Assembly: GCF_002286775.1 (NCBI RefSeq)
Contig: NZ_NSGJ01000004.1
Span: forward strand, 124,001-188,000
From: Myroides sp. N17-2
GTDB lineage: Bacteria; Bacteroidota; Bacteroidia; Flavobacteriales; Flavobacteriaceae
DNA length: 64,000 nt
Direction: 5' to 3'
Shown here: one piece after another, positions 24,843 through 32,824 of the stretch
Layout: the number at the start of each line of letters is the position of its first letter
Numbering within the stretch: the first letter of the stretch is position 1
Translations under genes and position numbers: made by a program
Notes under the pieces: model-generated
The model's database searches: none
What the model saw: the letters and a program-made list of their open reading frames with translations, nothing else
What the model was told of the DNA's origin: nothing

Positions 24843-25931
24843 CGTGTACAAAGCGAATGTACCTAACCAATGGCTACCCATATAATCATCTCCTGTAATA
24901 TTGCCAAACGAATTCTCAAAATGCTTCACTGAAAGTTTATTCAGATTAGGTGCTAACTCAGGCAACGCTTTCCCTATCTCCTTAAGGCAAGTAGCTCTAC
25001 TAAAGTTAAGCCCATCTAAGTGAACTAAGTGTCCATCTGTACGATCTGATACTTTAGCGACCTCTAGTGTAAACGCCTTGTCAAATATCTGAGGTAAGAA
25101 TGACTTCGTCCACGTGCGGAATGTATCCTGATTCATCACCTTACTCATTAGACGTGCTTCTTCTAAACATGGAGATAAAAAGTCGTGTCCACTTGGTTCG
25201 AAGGCTATATTGCATCCTTTATCTTCTCCGTATAAACGCTTAGCGTTAGTTACTATCAATTCTTCAAATGACGTATTCCCCATCTGACGCGCATAGTCTA
25301 ATGACAGTGATAATCCGAATGCTGTATTATCATGTGTCCCTGTGCGGATAGGATATAGTAATTTTGGTAAATATTCTGCATAACGCTCCTGCATGATTTT
25401 AGCCAATGGCTCTATCGTCTTTGCCCATCGTTGTGCATCTGCATCTTCCCATTTAGACAGCGTTCCGTGTAATTGGAACAGCCATGCCCATCCATAAGTA
25501 CGTTCAAAAGTCTTGTTATTTGGATCGTGGAAGAACGCTAGTTCAACTGCTACATTCTCATCTGTAATCAGATTATTCAGCCTAGCGCGTATCTGCCCAT
25601 CTGTATCTAACTCCGGAAACTTCTGTAATAAAGTAACAATAGACCAAAATCCGTGTACAGAAGAGTGCCAATCAAAACATCCGTAGAAAATAGGTCTAAG
25701 CTGTTTCGGTGTTTTTAGATCTTCATCCTTCCCTATTACTTGCCCTAATTTATTAGGATATTCTATCTCGATACAGTGTAGCGGAAGCTCTATAATCTTC
25801 TTCGCCTCAGCTATAGTAAGTGTTAATGATGTTGGTTCTTCCGTATTTATTGATTCATTCGAAGGTTGTTGTTTCTCTGTACATGAGAACATCAAAACAC
25901 TTGCGAATAGAAGGCTTCCTATTTTTTTCAT
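24828..25931 (-). CDS. DUF2891 family lipoprotein
   Basis: 367 residues. The leader ends in LMFSC, so it is a lipoprotein. The body fits DUF2891, an all-helical family: YGCFDWHSSVHGFWSIV near 85-101, RTYGWAWLFQLHGTL, HDNTAFGLSLSLDYAR, EPSGHDFLSPCLEEA and LDGLNFSRATCLKEI. Conserved His, Trp and Asp suggest a glycoside-hydrolase-like alpha/alpha barrel, but no reaction is established. The last residues (Leu-Ile-His-Asn) and stop lie inside repeat copy C, so the C-terminus may have been remodelled by the repeat. Confidence 0.8.
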   Translation of the reverse strand: MKKIGSLLFASVLMFSCTEKQQPSNESINTEEPTSLTLTIAEAKKIIELPLHCIEIEYPNKLGQVIGKDEDLKTPKQLRPIFYGCFDWHSSVHGFWSIVTLLQKFPELDTDGQIRARLNNLITDENVAVELAFFHDPNNKTFERTYGWAWLFQLHGTLSKWEDADAQRWAKTIEPLAKIMQERYAEYLPKLLYPIRTGTHDNTAFGLSLSLDYARQMGNTSFEELIVTNAKRLYGEDKGCNIAFEPSGHDFLSPCLEEARLMSKVMNQDTFRTWTKSFLPQIFDKAFTLEVAKVSDRTDGHLVHLDGLNFSRATCLKEIGKALPELAPNLNKLSVKHFENSFGNITGDDYMGSHWLGTFALYTLIHN

Positions 25932-26015
25932 AATCCGTTTATCTCTTTATTCCTCTAAAATAGTAAAATACTCCTACTTAAAGAGTGTATTTATAAAAAA
26001 GAAAAGCAAAAGTTC

Positions 26016-26045
26016 TTTGTTCCTATAGCTGAAGGCTTATTTTTG
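26016..26045 (+). promoter_or_regulatory. promoter ahead of repeat copy D and the surface lipoprotein gene
   Basis: TTTG (26016-26019), 18 bases, then TATTTTTG (26038-26045): a good Bacteroidetes -33/-7 pair. Repeat copy D begins 3 bases later, so transcription should start at or very near the element's left end. Confidence 0.7.
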
Positions 26046-26047
26046 TT

Positions 26048-26145
26048 GAACCTTAAATCCGTAGATAACGTTTAAACGAGAGTTAATTGAAGCTATGTAA
26101 AGTAGAATTAATTCGCAGTAAATGGTAACTTCAGATTTAAGGTTA
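26048..26145 (+). repeat. 160-bp palindromic repeat, copy D (internally deleted, 98 bp)
   Basis: It has the same ends as copy A (AACCTTAAATC ... GATTTAAGGTT) and the same flanks TTTAAACGAGA and GAAGCTATGTAAAGTAGAATT. About 60 central bases including the CATAC...GTATG core are missing. Copies A and D form a subtype distinct from B, C, E and F. It should form the 5' leader of the downstream gene. Confidence 0.8.
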
Positions 26146-26166
26146 ATAACAAAAAAACAAACTATA

Positions 26167-27570
26167 ATGAAAAAAGGAATTTTAGCACGCTCACTTGTGC
26201 TTTCACTACTTGCTTTTACAGTAGCATGTAGCTCAGAAGATGATAACCGAAATGAAGACGGCTTTAGAATTATCCCACCTTCTGCAGCAACACCATTAAT
26301 CCAACCAACAGGTTTCTACATTGCCAATGAAGATTGGTTCGGACATGATAAAGGAAGTGTAAACTTCTTAGATTACGGACTAAATAGAAAATACAGAATA
26401 TACGCTGAAGTGAATAGTGGCAAGTCATTAGGTGTGACTACTACTATGGGGGTAGCTTATGGTGACAACTATTATATAGTCTCTAAACAAGGAAATAGAT
26501 TTGTCGTAACAGACAAGAACTTTAAGGAAGTCAAATCTTTTGAAAATATCCAAGGTGATGGTAGAGCATTCGTAGGAGTATCTGACTCTAAAGGATATAT
26601 CTCTACAGGTGCAGGAATCACTGTGTATCATATCAATACTAAAGCTATAGGTGGTAAAATAGATGGTATCAGCAAACAAACTGGTAATATGGTTTATGCT
26701 AATGGTAAAGTATATGCTGTAGTAAATGGAGATGGATTAGTTATTATCAATACGGATACAGACACAATCATAGAGAAACTAGGAGGTGGATATACTCAAG
26801 TTACCCTAGATAAAGATGGTATCGTATGGGCAGGTAAAGGAAATGAAATAGTACGTATCAATCCTAAAGATAAAAACGATACTAAACCATACAACATAGC
26901 GACTGCACCTATCAATGGAACTTGGGGTGCTTGGAATCCTGGATCATTATCATCAAGTGTGAAAGAGAATGCACTATACTGGACAAAAGGGGCTAACGTA
27001 GTAAAGTTTAATACACAGACAGGAGAACTTAACGAAGAGTTTTATACATTAGGAGAAGACGGATTTAATAAGAAACTGGTATTCTATGGTGCAGGACTTA
27101 GAGTAGATCCTGTAACGGATGACTTAGTATTATTAGTCAAAAGATCTGGATGGGGTGATAATGGAAGTTATAACTGGACTAAAATAATATCTAATCAAGG
27201 GGCTTCTAAAAATCAAGTATTTATGGAAGGTGGTAATAGTAATGATCAGAATGGACATTACTGGTTCCCTTCTGTTCCTTTCTTCCAAGATAATAATGCA
27301 CCTGAAATCTTAGTAAACCAAATCGTACTTAAGCCAAACAAAGAATTTAGAGTTGCGCTTAAAGATATCGTAATCGATCAAGATAGCCCATATGCATTAA
27401 TCGAAAAGTCTGTAAAGAACTTAGAGAATATGTTCGGATACGCTACAATAGAAGGTGATGAATTAGTCATCAAAACCAATGAGAATACAGGAAAAACGTC
27501 TATGAGTATGACGGTAATCTCTAATGGTAAACGCCTACAGAAAGACATCGAAATTTGGGTTAGAAACTAA
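26167..27570 (+). CDS. beta-propeller surface lipoprotein (DUF5074/YncE-like)
   Basis: 467 residues from the ATG at 26167. A longer frame from a GTG/ATG at 26122 would begin inside repeat copy D, and the signal peptide MKKGILARSLVLSLLAFTVAC starts only here. The lipobox is FTVAC. The body has propeller-like repeats (GFYIANEDWFGHDKGSVNFLDY, NGKVYAVVNGDGLVIINTDT, KDGIVWAGKGNEIVRINPK) and a C-terminal Ig-like part with LKPNKEFRVALKDIVID. Such proteins often bind ligands for TonB-dependent uptake; no receptor gene is adjacent. Confidence 0.75.
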   Translation: MKKGILARSLVLSLLAFTVACSSEDDNRNEDGFRIIPPSAATPLIQPTGFYIANEDWFGHDKGSVNFLDYGLNRKYRIYAEVNSGKSLGVTTTMGVAYGDNYYIVSKQGNRFVVTDKNFKEVKSFENIQGDGRAFVGVSDSKGYISTGAGITVYHINTKAIGGKIDGISKQTGNMVYANGKVYAVVNGDGLVIINTDTDTIIEKLGGGYTQVTLDKDGIVWAGKGNEIVRINPKDKNDTKPYNIATAPINGTWGAWNPGSLSSSVKENALYWTKGANVVKFNTQTGELNEEFYTLGEDGFNKKLVFYGAGLRVDPVTDDLVLLVKRSGWGDNGSYNWTKIISNQGASKNQVFMEGGNSNDQNGHYWFPSVPFFQDNNAPEILVNQIVLKPNKEFRVALKDIVIDQDSPYALIEKSVKNLENMFGYATIEGDELVIKTNENTGKTSMSMTVISNGKRLQKDIEIWVRN

Positions 27571-27590
27571 TAATCCAACAAAACAGATAA

Positions 27591-27625
27591 AATAAAGGTC
27601 GCTATATAGCGGCCTTTATTTTTAC
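27591..27625 (+). terminator. terminator after the surface lipoprotein gene
   Basis: AATAAAGG (27591-27598) and CCTTTATT (27613-27620) pair, with inner CGCTATATAGCG also palindromic, followed by TTTT. Confidence 0.85.
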
Positions 27626-27692
27626 AGATAACCCATTTGAAAACAGCGAATAACACAATCGAAAATAGTTAATAACGTAATCTCTTTTTTTG

Positions 27693-27700
27693 TACTTTTG
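27693..27700 (+). promoter_or_regulatory. -7 box ahead of the 188-residue lipoprotein gene
   Basis: TACTTTTG is a full TAnnTTTG match, 15 bases ahead of the ATG at 27716. It also contains the TTG at 27698 that would otherwise look like a start codon, which argues against that start. Confidence 0.6.
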
Positions 27701-27715
27701 ACTAAAATTTACGCT

Positions 27716-28282
27716 ATGAAAACAAGAACTTTACTAACTACATTATCACTATTCTTAGTGCTATTACTTAGCAGTTGTAACAACAAAGACATCAATGCTT
27801 CTAAAGCTTATGATACGATAGAAGTTTATCTTGCTGATAAACCTGAATATGAGACTACGACTATCCACTTAGGGAAAAAGAAGTTGAGAATAAAAAAAGA
27901 CAGTCTACAAATAGAGCAATATAAATCACTAGAGAAAGACGGATACATAGAGTTCGCAGAAGAAACATCTAAAAAGAAATGGTTGTCTAAAGATTCTATT
28001 TGGAACGTGACTCTTAAACTTACGGAGAAAGCTCACCCTTTCGTGATTGACCAAAAGAATGATAAAGTAACAGTAAAAACGATACTATATACACTAGGTG
28101 ACAGTAGTAATCTACAACTAAACAATAGAAGTAAAAAATCTGCTACTGCATCAGTAATGCTTAACAAAGAGTATACTCCGTTTATCTCTCTTGCAAAAGA
28201 CAAAAATCCAAATACAAAGTTCATCACTAAGAAGTATAAACTTCGCTTTACTGAAGAAACAGGTTGGACGATTAACCAATAA
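27716..28282 (+). CDS. lipoprotein of unknown function
   Basis: 188 residues from ATG 27716. Leader ends in LLSSC, a lipobox. The mature protein is Lys-rich and has short beta-strand-like segments (YDTIEVYLADKPEYETTTIHLGKKKLRIKKD, HPFVIDQKNDKVTVKTILYTLG, TKFITKKYKLRFTEETGWTIN). No family recognised. The next gene follows after 3 bases, so the two are probably co-transcribed. Confidence 0.7.
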   Translation: MKTRTLLTTLSLFLVLLLSSCNNKDINASKAYDTIEVYLADKPEYETTTIHLGKKKLRIKKDSLQIEQYKSLEKDGYIEFAEETSKKKWLSKDSIWNVTLKLTEKAHPFVIDQKNDKVTVKTILYTLGDSSNLQLNNRSKKSATASVMLNKEYTPFISLAKDKNPNTKFITKKYKLRFTEETGWTINQ

Positions 28283-28285
28283 ACA

Positions 28286-28753
28286 ATGGGAAAGAACATC
28301 ACTATACTAGCGCTAATACAAGTTATTCTAGCTATAATTTCTTCTCTATTGATAGCCAATATGTCTACATTAGGAAGAATAGGAATAACCTTAGTCAAAA
28401 GAGAATATCTTATTTTCAAGACACCTTGGAAGACTGCATTAGCGATATTCGCTGTACAAATGATCGTGATACTAGTACTTGCTTTATTTAAGAAATTTGC
28501 CTCGAGTAAAACAAGTCATATTGTATCATTTGTATTCTTAGTCATCGGATTAATCGGAGCATACTATACGTATATTGACTTCACGACTACCTCACATAAG
28601 CACATGAAGTTTTATTTCCACTTAGGTTTCTATCTATTTTGGTTCAATTGGATCTTTAGTTGTATCTACTTCTTTTGCCTTAAAGGACGCAAGAAGGCAA
28701 CATCTATCTCATCTGACGACATCAATCAACCGATGCAGCCTAATCTAGAATAA
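28286..28753 (+). CDS. four-helix membrane protein, unknown
   Basis: 155 residues with four hydrophobic spans (about 5-27, 48-68, 77-95, 110-135) and a polar C-terminal tail. It has no recognised family. It is directly behind the lipoprotein gene and probably shares its mRNA, so the two may act together at the inner membrane. Confidence 0.65.
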   Translation: MGKNITILALIQVILAIISSLLIANMSTLGRIGITLVKREYLIFKTPWKTALAIFAVQMIVILVLALFKKFASSKTSHIVSFVFLVIGLIGAYYTYIDFTTTSHKHMKFYFHLGFYLFWFNWIFSCIYFFCLKGRKKATSISSDDINQPMQPNLE

Positions 28754-28796
28754 GCTCACTCCAAACAACAACAATAAAACTCACAATACATATAAA

Positions 28797-29045
28797 ATGA
28801 CTAAACACGTTATACTAATCGCTACTATAGCCCTACTAACTGTAGGATGTAAAGAGAACAAAGACACTACTCCAACAGAAACAACGCCTGTAGAATCAAC
28901 ATCTACAAGCACATCAGAAGATCAAGGGCCTACAGCTATCCCTATGCACGGTACAGGTGAGAACAGCTCATCTTCTAGCAATGGAAGTTTCAAAATGGAT
29001 GATGATATGAAGAAAAACATCCAACAACAAAAAGGGCAAGAGTAA
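28797..29045 (+). CDS. small lipoprotein, low complexity
   Basis: 82 residues. Leader MTKHVILIATIALLTVGC gives a lipobox at C18. The mature part is Thr/Ser/Glu-rich (TPTETTPVESTSTSTSEDQ), followed by GPTAIPMHGTGENSSSSSNG and a Lys/Gln-rich end. It has no domain. It precedes another small lipoprotein with the same style of leader and may be related to it. Confidence 0.6.
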   Translation: MTKHVILIATIALLTVGCKENKDTTPTETTPVESTSTSTSEDQGPTAIPMHGTGENSSSSSNGSFKMDDDMKKNIQQQKGQE

Positions 29046-29163
29046 ACTTGTACAATTCTTCTTTACCTTAATATAATTTGGTTAAACACATGATTTAGTT
29101 TCACATCTCAGCTATTTATAGTATGTTTAACTAACTATATCACACTGTGTAACTAAATATCAG

Positions 29164-29553
29164 ATGAGAAAAACTATAATACTAAGTTTAACTTTATGCC
29201 TTACTGTATTAGTAAGTTGTAAAGAAGCTACTAAAGAAGAAACGACTACTCAACAGGAGATGACAGTAAAAGATATCATAGCCAATAGCAGTGACCTTCA
29301 GAATGCAAATACTCAGGGAGCAGGACTAAATCCTGAACACGGAATGTTAGGACACCGATGTGATATCCCTGTAGGAGCGCCATTAGATACACCGCTTCAA
29401 GGCGAAAATCAAAATAATGCTCCTGCTACGCCTGTCTTAATGAATAACAATGCTAATAAAGCTTTTCTACAAGAAGGTGAATCAGTAAAAGCAAATCCAG
29501 AGCACGGGCAACCAGGACATCGCTGTGATATCCCTGTAGGAGCACCACTCTAA
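29164..29553 (+). CDS. lipoprotein with duplicated HRCDIPVGAPL motif
   Basis: 129 residues. The leader ends in VLVSC (lipobox). The protein carries two near-identical motifs: NPEHGMLGHRCDIPVGAPL near 58-76 and NPEHGQPGHRCDIPVGAPL at the extreme C-terminus, joined by a Gln/Asn-rich linker. I recall this motif from several Bacteroidota secreted proteins, but no function is established. Conserved His and Cys in each copy suggest metal or heme binding. It has its own terminator. Confidence 0.7.
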   Translation: MRKTIILSLTLCLTVLVSCKEATKEETTTQQEMTVKDIIANSSDLQNANTQGAGLNPEHGMLGHRCDIPVGAPLDTPLQGENQNNAPATPVLMNNNANKAFLQEGESVKANPEHGQPGHRCDIPVGAPL

Positions 29554-29579
29554 AATAGATAATAAAACGAATACTATAT

Positions 29580-29616
29580 AGCCATTGATTTGTGATAAAG
29601 TCAATGGCTTTTTTAA
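29580..29616 (+). terminator. terminator after the motif-repeat lipoprotein gene
   Basis: AGCCATTGA (29580-29588) and TCAATGGCT (29601-29609) pair, followed by TTTTTT. Confidence 0.85.
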
Positions 29617-29640
29617 ATTAAAATACTCCGCACAGTTTAA

Positions 29641-29840
29641 AAAAAGCTCCGCACGGATTGCAAATCCGCGCGAGCTACCTACTAAGACTACCTATCTTTT
29701 AAAAGTCTAAAGCGAAACGCAATTACACACAGTAGCCACAATACTCGCTGTCGCGGATTTGCAATCCGTGACGCGTATATCAACACAGTTTTAGTGAATG
29801 GGACAGATGGCGTGTTGGCAGACTAATCCGTGACGTGTAT
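29641..29840. repeat. RAYT-associated palindromic repeat cluster, copy 1
   Basis: 200 bp from AAAAAGCTCCGCACGGATT to GTGACGTGTAT. It contains hairpins built on CGGATTGCAAATCCG (29654-29668) and CGGATTTGCAATCCG (29754-29768), a CAGTAGCCACAAT stretch, and TTTTAGTGAATGGGACAG. It is 97% identical to copy 2, which starts 215 bases downstream. These are REP-like units next to their RAYT gene. Confidence 0.85.
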
Positions 29841-29855
29841 ATTCACACGGTTTTA

Positions 29856-30055
29856 AAAAAGCTCCGCACGGATTACAAATCCACGCGAGCCCCTTACTAA
29901 GACTACCTATCTTTTAAAAGTCTAAAGCGAAACGCAATTACACACAGTAGCCACAATACTCGCTGTCGCGGATTTGCAATCCGTGACGTGTATATCAACA
30001 CAGTTTTAGTGAATGGGACAGATGGCGTGTTGGCAGACTAATCCGTGACGTGTAT
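29856..30055. repeat. RAYT-associated palindromic repeat cluster, copy 2
   Basis: 200 bp, direct repeat of 29641-29840 with 6 mismatches by my reading and no indels. It ends 9 bases before the stop codon of the RAYT gene. Confidence 0.85.
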
Positions 30056-30064
30056 AACCGCAGA

Positions 30065-30616
30065 CTAAATATCAAGAATAAATACCTCCAATTCATTATC
30101 TAGTCCACAGTAATTACGTGCTGAACTAAAATAATAATCCTCAACGCGTGTAACTACTTTATCTTTTACAGGGTTTAGGTGAATATAATTTATCTTCTGC
30201 TTTATAAATTCTAGAGAATAAGCTTCTTTCGCATGATAACCATCTTGCCAAACTTTATATTGTTGATCTCTCTTTAAATATTGACAACTACGAGCAAAAT
30301 ATTCTAACAACCACTCACGTCTACTTTCAGATTCATCCTGAATAGTTTCAATAATTTTTTTACTTGTAAACTTTTTAAAATCACGCATTATTTCAGCAAT
30401 ACTATACCTATCCACACTTCTACAAAGAATATGAACATGACTATGCATTAAAACATAAGCATATATCACTAACCCTTTATTACTTTGACAATAACACAAA
30501 GCATCTATTACAACATATTTTTGCTCTAGACGTGTAAATAGATCTATCCAACCTACAGTAGTAATTGTTATAAAATAAGCTTTATCAAGTTCTGTTGCTT
30601 TATATTGTGTCGACAT
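30065..30616 (-). CDS. REP-associated tyrosine transposase (RAYT, Y1 family)
   Basis: 183 residues. The HUH motif is H60-V-H62 in LMHSHVHIL, and the single catalytic tyrosine is Y144 in FIKQKINYIHLNPVKDKVV. KDFKKFTSKK and VWQDGYHAKEAYS are characteristic of the RAYT branch of the IS200/IS605 Y1 nucleases. RAYTs nick and process REP palindromes. This one is complete and lies between repeat clusters (copies 1-2 on one side, copy 3 on the other), the classic RAYT arrangement. Upstream sequence is AT-rich with no clear promoter box. Confidence 0.92.
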   Translation of the reverse strand: MSTQYKATELDKAYFITITTVGWIDLFTRLEQKYVVIDALCYCQSNKGLVIYAYVLMHSHVHILCRSVDRYSIAEIMRDFKKFTSKKIIETIQDESESRREWLLEYFARSCQYLKRDQQYKVWQDGYHAKEAYSLEFIKQKINYIHLNPVKDKVVTRVEDYYFSSARNYCGLDNELEVFILDI

Positions 30617-30692
30617 TTAATCATATTGATTATTAATACTCTAAACATATAATCAACCACAAACAATATACCAAATATAGAACACACTATCA

Positions 30693-30835
30693 TGGCAATC
30701 CGTGATGTGTATATCCACACAGTTTTAAAAAGCTCCCAAGGATTACAAATCCTCACAAGCTACCTACATCTTCAAAAGTACACACAGTAGCCACAATACC
30801 CACGCTGTCGCGGATTTGCAATCCGTGACATGTAT
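30693..30835. repeat. RAYT-associated palindromic repeat cluster, copy 3 (shorter)
   Basis: It begins with GGCAATCCGTGATGTGTATATCCACACAGTTTT-like sequence (split at 30693-30726), then AAAAAGCTCC, a diverged first hairpin (GGATTACAAATCC), a shortened middle, CACACAGTAGCCACAATA and the CGGATTTGCAATCCG hairpin, ending GTGACATGTAT. It is on the other side of the RAYT gene from copies 1 and 2. Confidence 0.8.
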
Positions 30836-31079
30836 CTCCTCCCATTAATCATCTATTTTTTTTCCTTCCACCCTCTTTTACTCTAAAAATTAGAATTCTG
30901 TAGCCCCAAATACTCCCTTTTTTTGCTCTACCCTATCCACAGACGATATAGCATATTCTAATACTACTTTTTTAAATATTTTTTTAAAACACATAAATAA
31001 CTAATATTCATTACGTTAACAAAAACAAAGATACAACACCTAACTTCGAATACTACCTTCAATCCCAACAAATTCGGGC
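30836..31079. other. gene-free AT-rich region
   Basis: Strongly AT-rich with runs of T and A (around 30850-30870 and 30965-30985). No gene, hairpin or repeat that I can support. It leads into the 11-bp phased array. Confidence 0.5.
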
Positions 31080-31189
31080 TATGTTCTCCAATCCTAGGAC
31101 AATACTTGGAGAATGATAGGAGAATAGTTGGGCTGAGAAGATTCTGCCCAACTATTCTCCTGTTATTCTTCTTCTACTCTTCTTGAATG
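31080..31189. repeat. 11-bp phased degenerate repeat array with central inversion, locus 1
   Basis: Ten consecutive 11-base units can be laid out from 31080. Left units (ATACTTGGAGA at 31102, ATGATAGGAGA at 31113, ATAGTTGGGCT at 31124) share a GGAGA/GGG core. After GAGAAGATTCT the units turn into their reverse sense (GCCCAACTATT at 31146, CTCCTGTTATT at 31157, CTTCTTCTACT, CTTCTTGAATG). The innermost 16 bases on each side (31118-31133 and 31146-31161) are perfect inverted repeats. It lies 266 bases upstream of the DUF6266-like gene. Confidence 0.75.
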
Positions 31190-31455
31190 GGTCAACTTCA
31201 TCCTCTCTACTTTCTCACAGTATAAGACGAAATCTGTCTAAAAACAAAAGAATTTTCAGTGTTTTTAGCGCTTAATTAATTCGCATTCAGCCATCAAGGC
31301 AGAGTGGCTAAGGGCTGAACAGCCTATAAATATTTCTAGCTACTTATGTACATGGTATGCTGATTTTTATATATTAGAAAACAGGGAATGATATGGCAAA
31401 TTGCAATTCGCCCCAACAAAAAACCAAAATCACGAAAAAACAAAAAACTTAAGTT

Positions 31456-32604
31456 ATGGCAGAAATTAAACAAGGTATACTAGGTCCAATAAATGGTAAG
31501 GTAGGAACAGTAGTTGGAGTAACGTGGAGAGGAGTAAATTACATCCGTGCTAAACCTCGTAAGTCACATAAAAAACCAACAGAGAAACAACTGCTTCAAT
31601 GGGATAAAATGAGCTTAGTCTCTACGTTTGCAAGTAAGTTTAAGGATTTTGTCAATGCGCATTGTCCTGTTGTACATAATGGTGAAAAGTGGATTACAGG
31701 TAAAGAACAAATGATCTCTAGGCTAATGAAACAAGGGGTTAAACTCATCAATGGATTACAACATATCACAGTTGAAAGTGCCTTACTCTCTATCGGAAAC
31801 CTTGCTCCAGCTGTAATCAAAAAAATCAATCGCTTAAAAACGGGTAAGTTTAAAGTGCAGTGGGATAACGGTTTGATCAACGCATTGACTCTAGATACTG
31901 ATTCGCTAACGATGATGGTGTATAACGAGAAATTAAACGAATTTATAGCCATTCCTAATGTGGGAAAACGCATTGATAAATATGCTCACTTTAGTCTACC
32001 TGACAAGTGGGTAGAAGGAAAAATTTACTTTTGGAGTATGTGGAAAGCAGAGGATGGAAGCGTACACAGCACAAGCTGTTTTCACGGAATTATAGAACTG
32101 GAAAATGTAGAGGAGAAAACAGGGAACGGGGAACTGAAAGCAGGAAATGGGGAAATGGAAGTAGAAAAAGGGGAAGAGGGATCTGAGAACGGAAACCAGC
32201 TGCCTTCTGAGGTTATCCCTATAGAACAAGCTAGAGATATCTCTCTTAAAAACTTTCTAAAAGAAGTTGATAAAGGTACTGAAGTAGAAACAACATCTCC
32301 CATCACACCTCCTTTTAAAGAAAATAAAGTAGTAGATCAAGTACATACTATGGAGCAAAATCCACCTATAGATTCAGATAAATCTTCTACTGAAGATAAA
32401 ACTCTCCTATCTTCAGTAGATGCTTCTGATAAAGAAAAGAAATTGAAGAAGTGGACTCCACCTGGCTATATCCGCACAGTAAATAAGCAAATTATAAAAC
32501 AGCCTAAAGACTCTAAACCTACTGTACAAAGTGATCAAGCTAATGAAGGAGTATTTGATGGAGTGCGTTCAATCTTAGAGGTTCCTAATATCAGCGATAA
32601 TTAA
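31456..32604 (+). CDS. DUF6266-like protein with extended low-complexity tail
   Basis: 382 residues. The first 215 or so match the DUF6266 pattern: GILGPINGKVGTVVGVTWRGVNYIRAKPRKS, a middle with GNLAPAVIKKINRLKTGKFKVQW, and a C-terminal FSLPDKWVEGKIYFWSMWKAEDG. Function unknown; the family is restricted to Bacteroidota and often multi-copy. From about residue 216 the protein becomes a Glu/Gly/Lys-rich repeat (GNGELKAGNGEMEVEKGEEG) and then a disordered charged tail to residue 382. The normal family member ends near residue 210, so the tail looks acquired. Confidence 0.75.
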   Translation: MAEIKQGILGPINGKVGTVVGVTWRGVNYIRAKPRKSHKKPTEKQLLQWDKMSLVSTFASKFKDFVNAHCPVVHNGEKWITGKEQMISRLMKQGVKLINGLQHITVESALLSIGNLAPAVIKKINRLKTGKFKVQWDNGLINALTLDTDSLTMMVYNEKLNEFIAIPNVGKRIDKYAHFSLPDKWVEGKIYFWSMWKAEDGSVHSTSCFHGIIELENVEEKTGNGELKAGNGEMEVEKGEEGSENGNQLPSEVIPIEQARDISLKNFLKEVDKGTEVETTSPITPPFKENKVVDQVHTMEQNPPIDSDKSSTEDKTLLSSVDASDKEKKLKKWTPPGYIRTVNKQIIKQPKDSKPTVQSDQANEGVFDGVRSILEVPNISDN

Positions 32605-32800
32605 TTAGAAATTTCAAATTAGGAATTAGGAATGTGCGCCTACGGCATTAGGTGATATGTATAACGCATTGTTTGGCGTCATCTAGGTGTAGGGGCGTAT
32701 AACTATACGCCCACATAAAACATCAAATGATGCTTTCTTGTGACAATAATAGATTGTGGTTACTGTGTCGAGTTACGCGTGAGATGCTTCATTCTTCAGC
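32605..32800. other. intergenic repeat debris downstream of DUF6266-like gene
   Basis: It contains AATTAGGAATTAGGAAT-type short repeats (32620-32634), the GCCTACGGCATTAGG motif (32638-32652), a GGGCGTATA/TATACGCCC hairpin at about 32693-32712 and a GAGATGCTTCATTCTTCAGCATGAC-like hairpin near 32780-32804. No gene seen. Confidence 0.5.
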
Positions 32801-32824
32801 ATGACAAGTATTGTGGTTACTTTG

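Noticed and set aside
29641..30055. Two long direct repeats looking like a CRISPR array
   Set aside because: Units are 200 bp with a 15-bp gap, only two copies, and contain REP hairpins flanking a RAYT. That is not CRISPR geometry.
30568..30756. 62-residue open frame upstream of the RAYT gene
   Set aside because: It overlaps the RAYT 5' end and repeat cluster 3, and has no recognisable protein pattern.
31286..31330. tRNA-like sequence (GGCAGAGTGGCTAAGGG resembles a D-arm of tRNA-Leu/Ser)
   Set aside because: No matching acceptor stem, anticodon arm or T-loop follows. The stretch only forms a short GGCT-based hairpin.
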